A stretch of 64,000 nt of DNA from Burkholderia sp. (GCA_031253835.1 JAIRVP010000002.1:1-64000); one strand, 5' to 3'; positions 50,637-59,693 are shown, counted from the stretch's first letter. The notes: generated by a model not told the origin, from the letters alone. Numbers and translations are program-made.

Positions 50637-52130
50637 ATGGAAGCATTCGTGCAAGGGCTGATCGAAGCCGTCAACGGCGTGCTGTGGAACTACGTGCTGA
50701 TCGCGCTGCTGCTCGGCGCCGGCGCGTGGTTCACATTGCGGTTCCGGATGATCCAGCTGAAGGCGCTGTTCCTCAGCATGAAGCTGGTCGGCAGCAAGGG
50801 CGAACCGGGCAGCATCTCGTCGTTCCAGGCGTTCGCGACCGGGCTCGCGAGCCGCGTCGGCACCGGCAACATCGCCGGCGTCGCGGTCGCGCTGACGGTC
50901 GGCGGGCCGGGCGCGATCTTCTGGATGTGGATGACCGCGCTCGTCGGGATGTCGTCCGCGTTCGTCGAAGCGACGCTCGCGCAGATCTTCAAGGTGTCGC
51001 ACCCGGACGGCAGCTTCCGCGGCGGCCCCGCGTACTACATCCAGACAGGCCTGCGCTCGCGCGGCTTCGGCGTGCTGTTCTCGCTGTCGCTGATCCTCGC
51101 GTTCGGCTTCGTGTTCAACGCGGTGCAGGCGAACGCGATCGCCGATGCGTTCCATACGTCGTTCGGCTGGAGCCGCGAGACGGTCGGCCTCTGTCTCGTG
51201 CTGCTGTCGGCACCGATCATCTTCGGCGGGATCCGCCGCATCGCGACGGTCGCGCAGGTGATCGTGCCGCTGATGGCGATCGGCTACCTCGCGCTCGCGG
51301 TCTACGCGGTCGCTACGCACATCGCGCTGGTGCCGGGCGTGATCGCGCTGATCGTCAAGAGCGCGTTCGGCCTCGAGCAGGCGGCCGGCGGCCTGACGGG
51401 CTATGCGGTCAGCCAGGCGATCGCGATCGGCGTGAAGCGCGGGCTGTTCTCGAACGAAGCCGGGATGGGCAGCGCGCCGAACGCGGCCGCGACCGCGAGC
51501 ACGCGGCACCCGGTCACGCAGGGGCTGATCCAGATGCTCGGCGTGTTCGTCGACACGATCGTGATCTGCAGCGCGACCGCGTTCGTGATCCTGCTGTCGG
51601 GGCGGTACGAGCTCGGCACCGGGATGGAGGGCGCGGCGCTCACGCAGCGCGCGATCTCGAGCCACGTCGGCGACTGGGGCGGCATCTACATGGCCGTCGC
51701 GATCTTCTTCCTCGCGTTCTCGTCGGTGATCGGCAACTACGCGTATGCGGAAGGCAACGTCGAATTCATCACGAAGCGGCGCGGCGTGCTGCCGCTGTTC
51801 CGCGTCGCGGTGCTCGCGATGGTGATGTTCGGCAGCGTCGGCCAACTGCCGCTCGTGTGGGCGATGGCCGATACGAGCATGGGGCTGATGGCGATCATCA
51901 ACCTGATCGCGATCCTCGCGCTCGGCAAGTATGCACATGCCGCGTGGGTCGACTATCGCCGCCAGCGCGCGGCCGGCATCGCCGATCCGGTGTTCACGCG
52001 CAACACGATCCCCGAGCTCGCGCGCGTGCTGCCGGCCGACGTGTGGGGCGAGCATGGCCCGCTGCCGCAGCGTCCGGCGGCGTCGGCCGACGCCGCTGGC
52101 GCGCCGCGCGGCGCGGTGCGCGAGTCATGA
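50637..52130 (+). CDS. alanine/glycine:cation symporter (AGCS family)
   Basis: 497 residues, about eleven membrane helices. Family motifs: ASRVGTGNIAGVAVALTVGGPGAIFWMW, FRGGPAYYIQTGL, and RGLFSNEAGMGSAPNAAATA. It imports small neutral amino acids with Na+ in the inner membrane. AAGGA lies upstream. A D-amino-acid dehydrogenase gene nearby suggests D/L-alanine use. Confidence 0.93.
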   Translation: MEAFVQGLIEAVNGVLWNYVLIALLLGAGAWFTLRFRMIQLKALFLSMKLVGSKGEPGSISSFQAFATGLASRVGTGNIAGVAVALTVGGPGAIFWMWMTALVGMSSAFVEATLAQIFKVSHPDGSFRGGPAYYIQTGLRSRGFGVLFSLSLILAFGFVFNAVQANAIADAFHTSFGWSRETVGLCLVLLSAPIIFGGIRRIATVAQVIVPLMAIGYLALAVYAVATHIALVPGVIALIVKSAFGLEQAAGGLTGYAVSQAIAIGVKRGLFSNEAGMGSAPNAAATASTRHPVTQGLIQMLGVFVDTIVICSATAFVILLSGRYELGTGMEGAALTQRAISSHVGDWGGIYMAVAIFFLAFSSVIGNYAYAEGNVEFITKRRGVLPLFRVAVLAMVMFGSVGQLPLVWAMADTSMGLMAIINLIAILALGKYAHAAWVDYRRQRAAGIADPVFTRNTIPELARVLPADVWGEHGPLPQRPAASADAAGAPRGAVRES

Positions 52131-52702
52131 ACGGCGACCGGCTCCGTGCGTTCGTCGCGCTGATGCCCGATGCGGCGTCGCGCGACGCGCTGCACGCGTT
52201 GCCGGTCACCCGTGGCGCGCGGCGCACGCTGCCCGCGCAACTGCACATGACGCTCGCGTTCATCGGCGCGATCGAACGCGAGCGGTGCGATGCGCTGGCC
52301 GCGCACCTGCCTGCGCTCGCGGCCGCGCATGCGCTGCCGTTGCTGCCCGTCGAGCGGATCGCGTGGTGGCCGAGCCTGCCGCGCGCGAGGCTGATCGTCG
52401 CGGAGCTGGCGGCCGACCCCGCATGCGTCGCATTGAATGCCGGGTTGTCGGCACTGCTGCGCGAACTCGGCGTGCCGGCCGACCGGCGGCCGTTCCGGCC
52501 GCACGTGACGCTCGCGCGGCTGCCGCACGATGCGATCGGGCAGCCTGCGCACGGCGGCGCGCCGGGGCGGCAGGTCGTGCTGCGCGTCGAAGCGCTGACG
52601 CTGTTTGAAAGCCGGCTGTCGCACGAAGGCGTGTCGCACCGGCCGATCGTGTCGGCGCCGATCGCACGCGCGGACGGCAACGCCGACGCCTACCGGCCGT
52701 AG
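52127..52702 (+). CDS. thpR: RNA 2',3'-cyclic phosphodiesterase ThpR (2H family)
   Basis: 191 residues with two HxT motifs: LHMTLAFIG near residue 41 and FRPHVTLARLP near residue 126, the 2H phosphoesterase pair. It hydrolyses 2',3'-cyclic phosphate RNA ends or acts as a 2'-5' ligase. Overlaps the symporter gene by four bases. Its last 13 bases overlap the end of dadA on the other strand. Confidence 0.9.
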   Translation: MNGDRLRAFVALMPDAASRDALHALPVTRGARRTLPAQLHMTLAFIGAIERERCDALAAHLPALAAAHALPLLPVERIAWWPSLPRARLIVAELAADPACVALNAGLSALLRELGVPADRRPFRPHVTLARLPHDAIGQPAHGGAPGRQVVLRVEALTLFESRLSHEGVSHRPIVSAPIARADGNADAYRP

Positions 52703-53973
52703 CGCGCGAGCGTCAGGCCCGACAGGTCGATCTCCGGCTCGCGTCCGGTGACGAGATCCGCGACCACCTTTCCCGAACCCATCGACATCGCCCAGCCCGT
52801 CGAGCCGTGGCCCACATTGAGCCAGAGCCCGTCGATCCCGCTCGCGCCAAGGAGTGGCGGACCATCGGGCGTCATCGGCCGGCGGCCGACCCAGAAGCGC
52901 GCCGATGCGCGATCGGCTGCCTCGGGGAACCAGTCGTCGAGCACCTTCATCAGCGTATCGAGCGCCTGCTGCCGCAGCGCCGCATGCCGGTTGCCGAGCT
53001 CCGCGGTGCCCGCGACGCGCAGCGTCGGGCCGAAGCGCGTGATCGCCGTCTTCAGCGATTCGTCCATCAGCGCGGCGCGTGGCGCCTTTTCAGCGTCGAC
53101 GATCGCGAGCGTCGCCGAATAGCCCTTCACCGGGTACAGCGGCACATCGATCCCGTACGGCCGCAGCAGGCCGGCGCTGTCGACGCCGAGCGCGACGACG
53201 ATCGCGTCGGCCGCGAGCAGCGCATCGCGTTGCGCGGCATCGCCTGCATCGCGCGAATCGATCCGCACGCCGCGCACCGTGCCGCCCGCGACCTCGAGCG
53301 CGCGGATCTCGGTGCGAAAGCGGAACGTCACGCCGTGCGCTTCGCACAGCGCCCGCAGTTCGCGCGTGAAGCGCGCGCAGTCGCCGGCTTCGTCGTCGGG
53401 CAGGTAGATGCCGCCGACGGGCGCCTGCCGCGCCCAGCGCAGGCCCGGTTCGATCGCCGTGCAGCCGGCCGCGTCGAGTTCGCGAAACGCGATGCCGGCG
53501 TCGCGCAGCACTTTCAGCGCGGGTTGCACCATCTCGACGTCGAACGCGCCGCGCAGCAGCTGCAGGTAGCCGCGGCTCGCGCCGTAGTCGAACGGATAAC
53601 GCTCGCGAAACGCATGCAGGCACGCGCGGCTGTAATACGCGACGCGCTGCATCCGCTGCTTGTTCACGCGGAACCGCTCGAACTCGCATTCGCGCAGCCA
53701 GCGCGCGATCCAGCGCCACTGCGCGGCGTCGAGCGTCGGCCGGAAGATCAGCGGCGACGCCGGCTTGAACAGGTACTTGAGGATCTTGCCGGGCATCCCG
53801 GGCGCGGCCCACGGCGTCACGTAGCCGGGCGCGATCACGCCCGCGTTGCCGAGGCTCGTCGCCTGCGCGACGTCGGCCTCGCGTTCGATCACGGTGACGT
53901 CGCAGCCTGCTTCGCGCAGGTGCCAGGCGGTGGTGACGCCGATCACGCCGGCGCCGAGAACGATCACGTGCAT
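52690..53973 (-). CDS. dadA: D-amino acid dehydrogenase, DadA-type
   Basis: 427 residues. N-terminal FAD site VIVLGAGVIGVTTAWHLREAG, then SLGNAGVIAPGYVTPWAAPG, and the C-terminal WLNVGHGSTGWAMSMGSGK, all typical of DadA. It oxidises D-alanine and other D-amino acids and passes electrons to the respiratory chain at the inner membrane. It follows the MFS gene after 31 bases on the same strand. Burkholderia may have several paralogues. Confidence 0.92.
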   Translation of the reverse strand: MHVIVLGAGVIGVTTAWHLREAGCDVTVIEREADVAQATSLGNAGVIAPGYVTPWAAPGMPGKILKYLFKPASPLIFRPTLDAAQWRWIARWLRECEFERFRVNKQRMQRVAYYSRACLHAFRERYPFDYGASRGYLQLLRGAFDVEMVQPALKVLRDAGIAFRELDAAGCTAIEPGLRWARQAPVGGIYLPDDEAGDCARFTRELRALCEAHGVTFRFRTEIRALEVAGGTVRGVRIDSRDAGDAAQRDALLAADAIVVALGVDSAGLLRPYGIDVPLYPVKGYSATLAIVDAEKAPRAALMDESLKTAITRFGPTLRVAGTAELGNRHAALRQQALDTLMKVLDDWFPEAADRASARFWVGRRPMTPDGPPLLGASGIDGLWLNVGHGSTGWAMSMGSGKVVADLVTGREPEIDLSGLTLARYGR

Positions 53974-54004
53974 GCGGTTTCCGGAACGAAGCGGTGGTGC
54001 ACGA

Positions 54005-55267
54005 TCACGATGCGACGGCCGGATCGTCGACGAGCGACTTGCCGCGCGTTTCCGGCAGCACGAGCGCGGCGACGATCACGAGCAGGTAGCCGCCGCCCGC
54101 GACGAGGCCGATTGCCTTCACGAGCGACATCGACTGCGACAGCGAGCCGACGAGGATCGGGAAGAACGAGCCGAGCCCGCGGCCGAGGTTGTAGCAGAAG
54201 CCCTGGCCCGAGCCGCGGATCGCGCCCGGATACAGTTCGGACAGGTAGGCGCCGACGCCCGCGAAGATCCCCTGCACGACGATGCCGAGCGGGAAGCCGA
54301 GCAGCAGCATCGCGGTATCGGTGATCGGCAGCATCGTGTAGGCCATGCCGAGCGAGAACGAGCCGATCGCGAACAGGATGAACGATGCGCGGCGGCCGAG
54401 CCGGTCGGACAGGATCGCGCCGACCACGTAGCCGACGAACGAGCCGACGATCAGCACGACGAGATAGCCGCTCGTGTTGAACACCGACAGGTGGCGGACG
54501 GTTTTCAGGTAGGTGGGCAGCCACGTCGTGATCGCGTAGTAGCCGCCGAGCATCCCGGTGCACAGCGCGCTGCCGAACAGCGTCGCGCGCAGGTGCGGCG
54601 GCGAGAAGATCTCGAGGAAGTGGCCCGACACGCGGCCTTCGTCGCGCGCGCGGCGCGTGGCCGTGTAGATGTCGGGATCGCTGACGTTGCGGCGGATGTA
54701 CAGGATCCACAGCGCGGGCGCGATGCCGATCCAGAAGCATGCGCGCCACGCGACCTGCTCGGGCAGCAGCGCGAAGAACGCCCAGTAGAGGATCGCGGCC
54801 GCGGCCCAGCCGAACGACCAGCTGCTCTGCACGGTGCCGACGGCCTTCGCGCGATGTTCGGGCGAGCGGATCGTCTCGGCCATCATGATCGTCACGACCG
54901 ACCACTCGCCGCCGAAGCCGAAGCCCTGCAGCGTGCGCGTGGCGAGCAACTGCCAGAACGAATGCGTGAAGCCGGACAGGCACGTGAACAGCGCGAACGT
55001 CGCGATCGTCCACTGCAGCACGCGCACGCGGCCGTAGCGGTCGGCGAGGATGCCGGCGGCCCAGCCGCCGATCGCCGACGAGATCAGCGAACTCGTCGCG
55101 ATCATCCCGGCCTCGCTCTTCGACATGCCCCACGTGGCGATCAGCGTCGGAATCAGGAACGAATAGATCATGAAGTCGAACGCATCGACCGCGTAGCCGC
55201 CGAAGCCGGCGTACAGCGTCCGGCGCTCGCGCGTCGACAATTCGGTGAACCACTGGAATGCCTGCAT
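54005..55267 (-). CDS. MFS transporter, metabolite:proton symporter type
   Basis: 420 residues, twelve helices. GYAVDAFDFMIYSFLIPTL in helix 1 carries the DxxD-type acidic residues of carboxylate symporters. The A motif appears as GGWAAGILADRYGR and again as GAILSDRLGRR. Upstream of dadA in the same direction, so the substrate may relate to D-amino acids or keto acids, but this is a guess. Confidence 0.85.
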   Translation of the reverse strand: MQAFQWFTELSTRERRTLYAGFGGYAVDAFDFMIYSFLIPTLIATWGMSKSEAGMIATSSLISSAIGGWAAGILADRYGRVRVLQWTIATFALFTCLSGFTHSFWQLLATRTLQGFGFGGEWSVVTIMMAETIRSPEHRAKAVGTVQSSWSFGWAAAAILYWAFFALLPEQVAWRACFWIGIAPALWILYIRRNVSDPDIYTATRRARDEGRVSGHFLEIFSPPHLRATLFGSALCTGMLGGYYAITTWLPTYLKTVRHLSVFNTSGYLVVLIVGSFVGYVVGAILSDRLGRRASFILFAIGSFSLGMAYTMLPITDTAMLLLGFPLGIVVQGIFAGVGAYLSELYPGAIRGSGQGFCYNLGRGLGSFFPILVGSLSQSMSLVKAIGLVAGGGYLLVIVAALVLPETRGKSLVDDPAVAS

Positions 55268-55318
55268 GCTTGCCGCCCCCTCTCGTCTTGTCTCGTCTCG
55301 CGCTGCCGCGTGGCGGTT

Positions 55319-55347
55319 ATTTTACGGGCGCGATCGCGCGCGCCAAA
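55319..55347 (-). promoter_or_regulatory. promoter of the MFS-dadA pair with palindrome in spacer
   Basis: Minus-strand TTTGGC (55342-55347) and TAAAAT (55319-55324) lie 17 bases apart. The spacer contains a perfect 12-bp palindrome GCGCGATCGCGC (55328-55339), which could be an operator, although GC-rich palindromes are common in this genome. Confidence 0.4.
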
Positions 55348-55395
55348 AAGGCGGCTGCAGGTTCGTGCGGGCAAGCAGGCAAGAGGGGAGGCGCG

Positions 55396-56172
55396 TCAGA
55401 GCGTCAGGCCGCCGTCGACGTGAATGACCTGGCCGGTAATCTGCCGCGCCGCATCGGACAGCAGGAACGCGATCAGCGCGGCGACATCGTCGGGTTCGGC
55501 GATCCGGCCGAGCGGCGTCGCCTGTTCGGCCTGCGCCCACGCGGCGGCGTTGCCGGCGCTCGGGCCGTGGTCCTTGCGCGTGAAGCCCGGCGCGACCGCG
55601 TTCACGGTGATGCCGTGCGCGGCGAATTCGGCGGCGGCGGTGCGCACGAGCGATTCGAGCGCGGCCTTCGCGGCGGCGGTCGCCGCGAACGGCGCATCGG
55701 CGCGGTAGCGGTGCGCGACGAACGAACTGACCGCGACGATCCGCGGGGCGTTCGACGCTTCGAGCAGCGGCCGTGCGCGGCCCGCGAGCGCGGAGAACGC
55801 GCCGGGCATCGCCGCGAAGGCGGAGGCGAGCGCGTCCGGGGAAAGACCGGAGAAGGATTGCCGCGCGGCGAAGCCGGCGTTCGCGACGAGCTGGTCGAGC
55901 CTGCCGAAGCGCGTGGCGGTGGTATCGACCAGCGCGGCGGCGACACCCGGTTCGCCGAGATCGCCGGTCAGCGTGAGGCACTCGGCGCCGGCCGCCGTGC
56001 ACGCACGGGCGACTTCGGCGAGCCGCACCCGCGCCGCATCGTCCGCGCCGCGCGCATGCAGCGCCAGCGCGATGCCGGGCGCCGCGAGCCGCCGGGCGAG
56101 CGCCGCGCCGATCCCCGAGCCTGCGCCGGTGATCAGCGCGATGCGTTCGAGGTGCGCGGCGCGTGCGCTCAC
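55396..56172 (-). CDS. short-chain dehydrogenase/reductase-like protein lacking the catalytic Tyr
   Basis: 258 residues from GTG 56172, overlapping the stop of the upstream ABC gene (GTGA). Rossmann motif TGAGSGIG (residues 15-22), NAG at 98-100 and Ser150 fit the SDR family, and the C-terminus HVDGGLTL is typical. Where active members have Tyr-x3-Lys, this one has Thr165-AAA-Lys169, so the proton-relay Tyr is absent. Substrate unknown; it may bind NAD(P) without normal catalysis. Confidence 0.82.
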   Translation of the reverse strand: MSARAAHLERIALITGAGSGIGAALARRLAAPGIALALHARGADDAARVRLAEVARACTAAGAECLTLTGDLGEPGVAAALVDTTATRFGRLDQLVANAGFAARQSFSGLSPDALASAFAAMPGAFSALAGRARPLLEASNAPRIVAVSSFVAHRYRADAPFAATAAAKAALESLVRTAAAEFAAHGITVNAVAPGFTRKDHGPSAGNAAAWAQAEQATPLGRIAEPDDVAALIAFLLSDAARQITGQVIHVDGGLTL

Positions 56173-57938
56173 GCGGCGACCTTGTCGCCGGCGTTCACGC
56201 GCTCGACGTTGATCGTGCCGACGTGGAACGCGGCCAGCGACTCGCGGTGCGCGATGCTGACGATCGCGGCCTGCGGCAGCCGTTCGGCGAACAGGTGATA
56301 GAGGCGTGCCTCGTTGTCGGCGTCGAGCGCGCTGGTGGCTTCGTCGAGGAACAGGAAGTCGGGCTTGTGCAGCAGCACGCGAGCGCCGGCAAGGCGCTGC
56401 TGCTCGCCCGGCGACAGCACGCGCGTCCAGTGCGCGGTCTCGTCGAGGCGTTCGACGTAATCCTCGAGGCGGCACGCGCGCAGCGCATCGCGGCACGCGT
56501 CGTCGCTGAACGCGTCGGGCGTCGCCGGATAGGTGAGCGCGGCCTTCAGCGTGCCGATCGGCAAATAGCTCGTCTGCGGCACGAACATCATTCGCGCGCC
56601 GACCGGCGCATCGATCGCGCCGTCGCCGAACGGCCACAGGCCCGCGAGCGCACGCATGAACGTGCTCTTGCCGGAACCCGACTTGCCGATCACGAGCCAG
56701 CGCGAGCCCGGCTCGATCGTGACGTTGCCGATGTTCGCGAGCGCGTTGCCGTTCGGCAGCGCGAGCTTCAGCGACGACGTCGACAGCTTCGCGCCGTCGA
56801 TGTAGTGGAGATTGATGCCGCCGTGCTCGGTCGCGGGCGACAGGCTTTCCTTCAGGTGCGACGTGCCCATCACGCGCTTGAATTCACGCAGACGGTTGAC
56901 GGTGGCGCGCCATTCGACGAGCGAACCGTAACTGTTGATGAACCACGAAAACGAATCGCTGACGTTACCGAACGCTTGCGCAATCTGCATTAGCGTCCCG
57001 AACGAAAACGCACCAGCGAAGTAAGCCGGCGCCGCGGCGATCAACGGGAAGATATTTGCGACTTGGCTATAAAAGTTCAGCACGAAGTTCAGCCGCATCG
57101 TGTACTTCATCAGACGCCACCAGTTGTCGCGGATGCGGCCAAACAGATGCCGTGCATGATCGCCTTCGAACTGGGCGCCTTCATAGAAGGCGATCTGCTC
57201 AGCATTTTCGCGCACGCGGATCATGCCGAAGCGAAAGTCTGCTTCGACGCGTTGCTGCTGGTAGTTGATCGAGACGAGTGGATGGCCGGCCCGATGCATT
57301 AGATACGAGCCGATCAGCGCGTAGAGCGCGGCCACCCACACCATGTAGCCAGGAATCACTAGTGACGTACCGCCGATCGGCAAAGTCACTGGGCCGGCGA
57401 GTGTCCAGAGGATCACGGTGAATGATGCGAGGGATGCCAACGTCGACAGCAGGTCGAGCGACAGCGACAGCGAAGTGGACGCGAATGCCTGTAGGTCGTC
57501 TGTGATGCGCTGGTCCGGGTTGTCAGTCAGTCGATCGCGCTCGATCCGATAAAACGCACGATCGTTCAGCCATTCATCGAGATACAGGTTCGTAAGCCAT
57601 TGACGCCAGCGGAACGAGAGCATCTGCGTCAGGTAGCGGCGGAACACGAACAGAATGATGGCGCCGAACCCGATGGCGCAAAACTCGAGCATCAGGTGTG
57701 GGAAATGCTGTGCGTCCTTTGCCTGTAGGGTGTTCGTGAAGCGTCCGTACCATCCGTTGAAGCGCACGCTGAGCCATACGCTCGCGAAGTTCATTGTGAT
57801 GATCGTGACCAGCAGGCCCCACGCGATCTTCCATTCGGACGATACCCAGTAGGGCTTGATGAGGCTCCATGCGGATACCGGGCGCTCGTCCTGCGGCGCG
57901 TCGGAGGCGGAGCGGACGGGATCGATCGATTGGGTCAT
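56169..57938 (-). CDS. SbmA/YddA-type ABC transporter (fused membrane and ATPase domains)
   Basis: 589 residues from ATG 57938 with AGGAAGC upstream. Membrane domain to about residue 360 with six helices and the family stretch RFNGWYGRFTNTLQAKD. ATPase domain: Walker A GKSGSGKST near 416-424, signature LSPGEQQRLAGA near 508, Walker B FLFLDEATSALD. Relatives move peptides, cobalamin or long-chain lipids. About 57050-57700 (residues 80-295) looks lower in GC than its surroundings. Coupled by overlap to the SDR-like gene. Confidence 0.87.
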   Translation of the reverse strand: MTQSIDPVRSASDAPQDERPVSAWSLIKPYWVSSEWKIAWGLLVTIITMNFASVWLSVRFNGWYGRFTNTLQAKDAQHFPHLMLEFCAIGFGAIILFVFRRYLTQMLSFRWRQWLTNLYLDEWLNDRAFYRIERDRLTDNPDQRITDDLQAFASTSLSLSLDLLSTLASLASFTVILWTLAGPVTLPIGGTSLVIPGYMVWVAALYALIGSYLMHRAGHPLVSINYQQQRVEADFRFGMIRVRENAEQIAFYEGAQFEGDHARHLFGRIRDNWWRLMKYTMRLNFVLNFYSQVANIFPLIAAAPAYFAGAFSFGTLMQIAQAFGNVSDSFSWFINSYGSLVEWRATVNRLREFKRVMGTSHLKESLSPATEHGGINLHYIDGAKLSTSSLKLALPNGNALANIGNVTIEPGSRWLVIGKSGSGKSTFMRALAGLWPFGDGAIDAPVGARMMFVPQTSYLPIGTLKAALTYPATPDAFSDDACRDALRACRLEDYVERLDETAHWTRVLSPGEQQRLAGARVLLHKPDFLFLDEATSALDADNEARLYHLFAERLPQAAIVSIAHRESLAAFHVGTINVERVNAGDKVAA

Positions 57939-58173
57939 GTGCTTCCTGATGAGTAGCCGGCGCGCGGGCCGGGCGAAGCCGGGCGCGCGCCGCGATACGG
58001 CATGCCGGGGCGCGGCGCCGACTGACGGCGGGCGCAGCGATGGTCGCCCGCGCGTCTTAAACGGCACTTAAGGGCCGGCGGTGACGCGGCAACCGGCCGC
58101 TCGCGCGGCCGGCCTGCGGGCATTGTGCCAGAGCGGCGCGACGCGCCGGCGAATTTGCCCCACGGGGGACAGT

Positions 58174-58203
58174 TTGCGGCGCTTTCCGCTTTTATGGTCT
58201 AAT
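58174..58203 (+). promoter_or_regulatory. promoter of the thi operon
   Basis: TTGCGG (58174-58179), spacer of 18, TCTAAT (58198-58203). Transcription would begin near 58210, four bases before stem P1 of the riboswitch, a good fit. Confidence 0.55.
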
Positions 58204-58213
58204 GGCCGACGAC

Positions 58214-58320
58214 GAAACAGGGGTGCTCCGTGGCGCGGCCGGCAGATGTTCCGGGCAGCGCAGCGAGGCTGAGAAAAACCCTTTGCACCCGATCCGGGTA
58301 ATACCGGCGAGGGAAGTTTC
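58214..58320 (+). ncRNA. TPP riboswitch (THI element)
   Basis: GAAAC (58214-58218) pairs with GTTTC (58316-58320) as P1. The conserved pyrimidine-sensor half reads GGGGTG then GGCTGAGA (58267-58274), and the pyrophosphate half reads CCCGATCCGGGTAATACC then GGCGAGGGAAG. It senses thiamin pyrophosphate and turns down the thi genes. The middle arm (58226-58262) is long and GC-rich, a variable part of the class. Confidence 0.95.
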
Positions 58321-58377
58321 TGATCCCGCCGGGTCGCGCTGGCCGCCATCCCACATGGTCAGCGCCCGAGTCCGCCC

Positions 58378-58408
58378 GGCCGGCCTTTGCTGCCGGTTTC
58401 GTCCTTTT
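58378..58408 (+). terminator. possible expression-platform terminator of the riboswitch
   Basis: CCGGC (58380-58384) and GCCGG (58392-58396), plus two G-T pairs, are followed by TTTCGTCCTTTT. The stem is short, so control may equally be at the ribosome binding site GGAAGGA (58431-58437). Confidence 0.4.
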
Positions 58409-58440
58409 GGGTACGCGCATTGCGCGTTACGGAAGGAATG

Positions 58441-58560
58441 ATGACCGCACAATCTTCAGTCTTTTGCTTGATTCCCGGCCCGATGTCGCGTGCGTTCGCA
58501 CGTGGCGGCGCGCATGCGTCGACGCTCGCCGCGCGCGTTCGCACGGAGGGCGCGCGATGA
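58441..58560 (+). CDS. 39-codon leader ORF between TPP riboswitch and thiO
   Basis: Starts ATG 58441 (or ATG 58438) just after GGAAGGA and encodes MTAQSSVFCLIPGPMSRAF and a basic C-terminal half ending VRTEGAR. Its stop TGA (58558-58560) overlaps the thiO ATG as ATGA, the same coupling used by real gene pairs here. It has a better-placed ribosome binding site than many genes in the window. It is not recognised as any family; it may be a coupling or leader peptide that relays riboswitch control to thiO. Confidence 0.5.
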   Translation: MTAQSSVFCLIPGPMSRAFARGGAHASTLAARVRTEGAR

Positions 58561-59693
58561 ACGTCCAGGATGCACGGCCCGATTTCGCGGTGCTCGGCGG
58601 CGGCCTTGTCGGTCGCCTGATCGCGTGGCGGCTCGCGGGCGACGGGCATCGCGTCGCGCTCTACGAGCGCGGCGGCCCGGACGGCGAGCAATCGGCTGCG
58701 TGGATCGCGGCCGCGATGCTCGCGCCGCTCGCGGAAGCGGCGAGCGCGGAGCTGCTGATTACCGAGCTCGGCGCCGCATCGCTCGAACGCTGGCCGCAAT
58801 GGCTCGCGGAACTGCCCGAACCCGTTTTCTTCCAGCATCACGGCACGCTCGTCGTCTGGCACCACGCGGACCGCGCGGAGGCGCCGCTGTTCGAGCGGCG
58901 CGTGCGCGCGAACGCGCCGGCCGACCTGTTCGACGGCGGCTTCGTGACGCTCGCCGGTGCGCAGGTCGATGCGGCCGAGCCGACGCTCGCCGGTCGTTTC
59001 GCACGCGGCCTGCTGCTGCCGCGCGAAGGCCAGCTCGACAATCGCCAGGCGCTGCGCGCGCTGGCGGCGGGCCTCGCCGAGCGCGGCGTCGACCTGCACT
59101 GGCACGTCGCGATCGACGACGCGAACCTGCCCGCCGCGCATTTCACGATCGATTGCCGCGGGCTCGGCGCGAAATCCGCGCTGCCCGCGCTGCGCGGCAT
59201 CCGCGGCGAAGTCGCGCGCGTGCACGCGCCCGGCATCGGGCTCACACGGCCCGTGCGGCTGCTGCATCCGCGCTACCCGCTGTACATCGCGCCGAAGCAG
59301 GACGATCTCTATGTGATCGGCGCGACCGAGGTGGAGGGCGAGGACATGTCGCCCGTCAGCGTGCGTTCCGCGCTCGAACTGCTGAGCGCGGCGTTCTCCG
59401 TGCATCCGGCGTTCGGCGAGGCGCGCATCCTCGAACTCAATGCGCAGTGCCGGCCGACGCTGCCCGATCATCGCCCGGCGGTGATCTGGGACGGCGCGTC
59501 GACGCTCGCCGTCAACGGCCTGTACCGGCACGGCTTCATGATCGCGCCGGAAGTCGCGCACGCGGCCGTCGCGTTCGCGCAAGCTGCGCTCGGCGGCGCG
59601 TTCGGCGATGCCGACGCGTTCGCCGCGTGGCGCGACGCCGCGCGCTGGCCGACGCTCCTTCATCACCGCAACGACGCGCGCCAGCCGGCCTGA
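58557..59693 (+). CDS. thiO: glycine oxidase ThiO (FAD-dependent)
   Basis: 378 residues from ATG 58557 with GGAGGG upstream. FAD-binding VLGGGLVGRLIAWRLAGDGH at residues 11-30, then GEQSAAWIAAAMLAP, and C-terminal NGLYRHGFMIAPEVA. It oxidises glycine to the iminoacetate used for the thiazole ring of thiamin. First enzyme gene after the riboswitch. Confidence 0.92.
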   Translation: MNVQDARPDFAVLGGGLVGRLIAWRLAGDGHRVALYERGGPDGEQSAAWIAAAMLAPLAEAASAELLITELGAASLERWPQWLAELPEPVFFQHHGTLVVWHHADRAEAPLFERRVRANAPADLFDGGFVTLAGAQVDAAEPTLAGRFARGLLLPREGQLDNRQALRALAAGLAERGVDLHWHVAIDDANLPAAHFTIDCRGLGAKSALPALRGIRGEVARVHAPGIGLTRPVRLLHPRYPLYIAPKQDDLYVIGATEVEGEDMSPVSVRSALELLSAAFSVHPAFGEARILELNAQCRPTLPDHRPAVIWDGASTLAVNGLYRHGFMIAPEVAHAAVAFAQAALGGAFGDADAFAAWRDAARWPTLLHHRNDARQPA

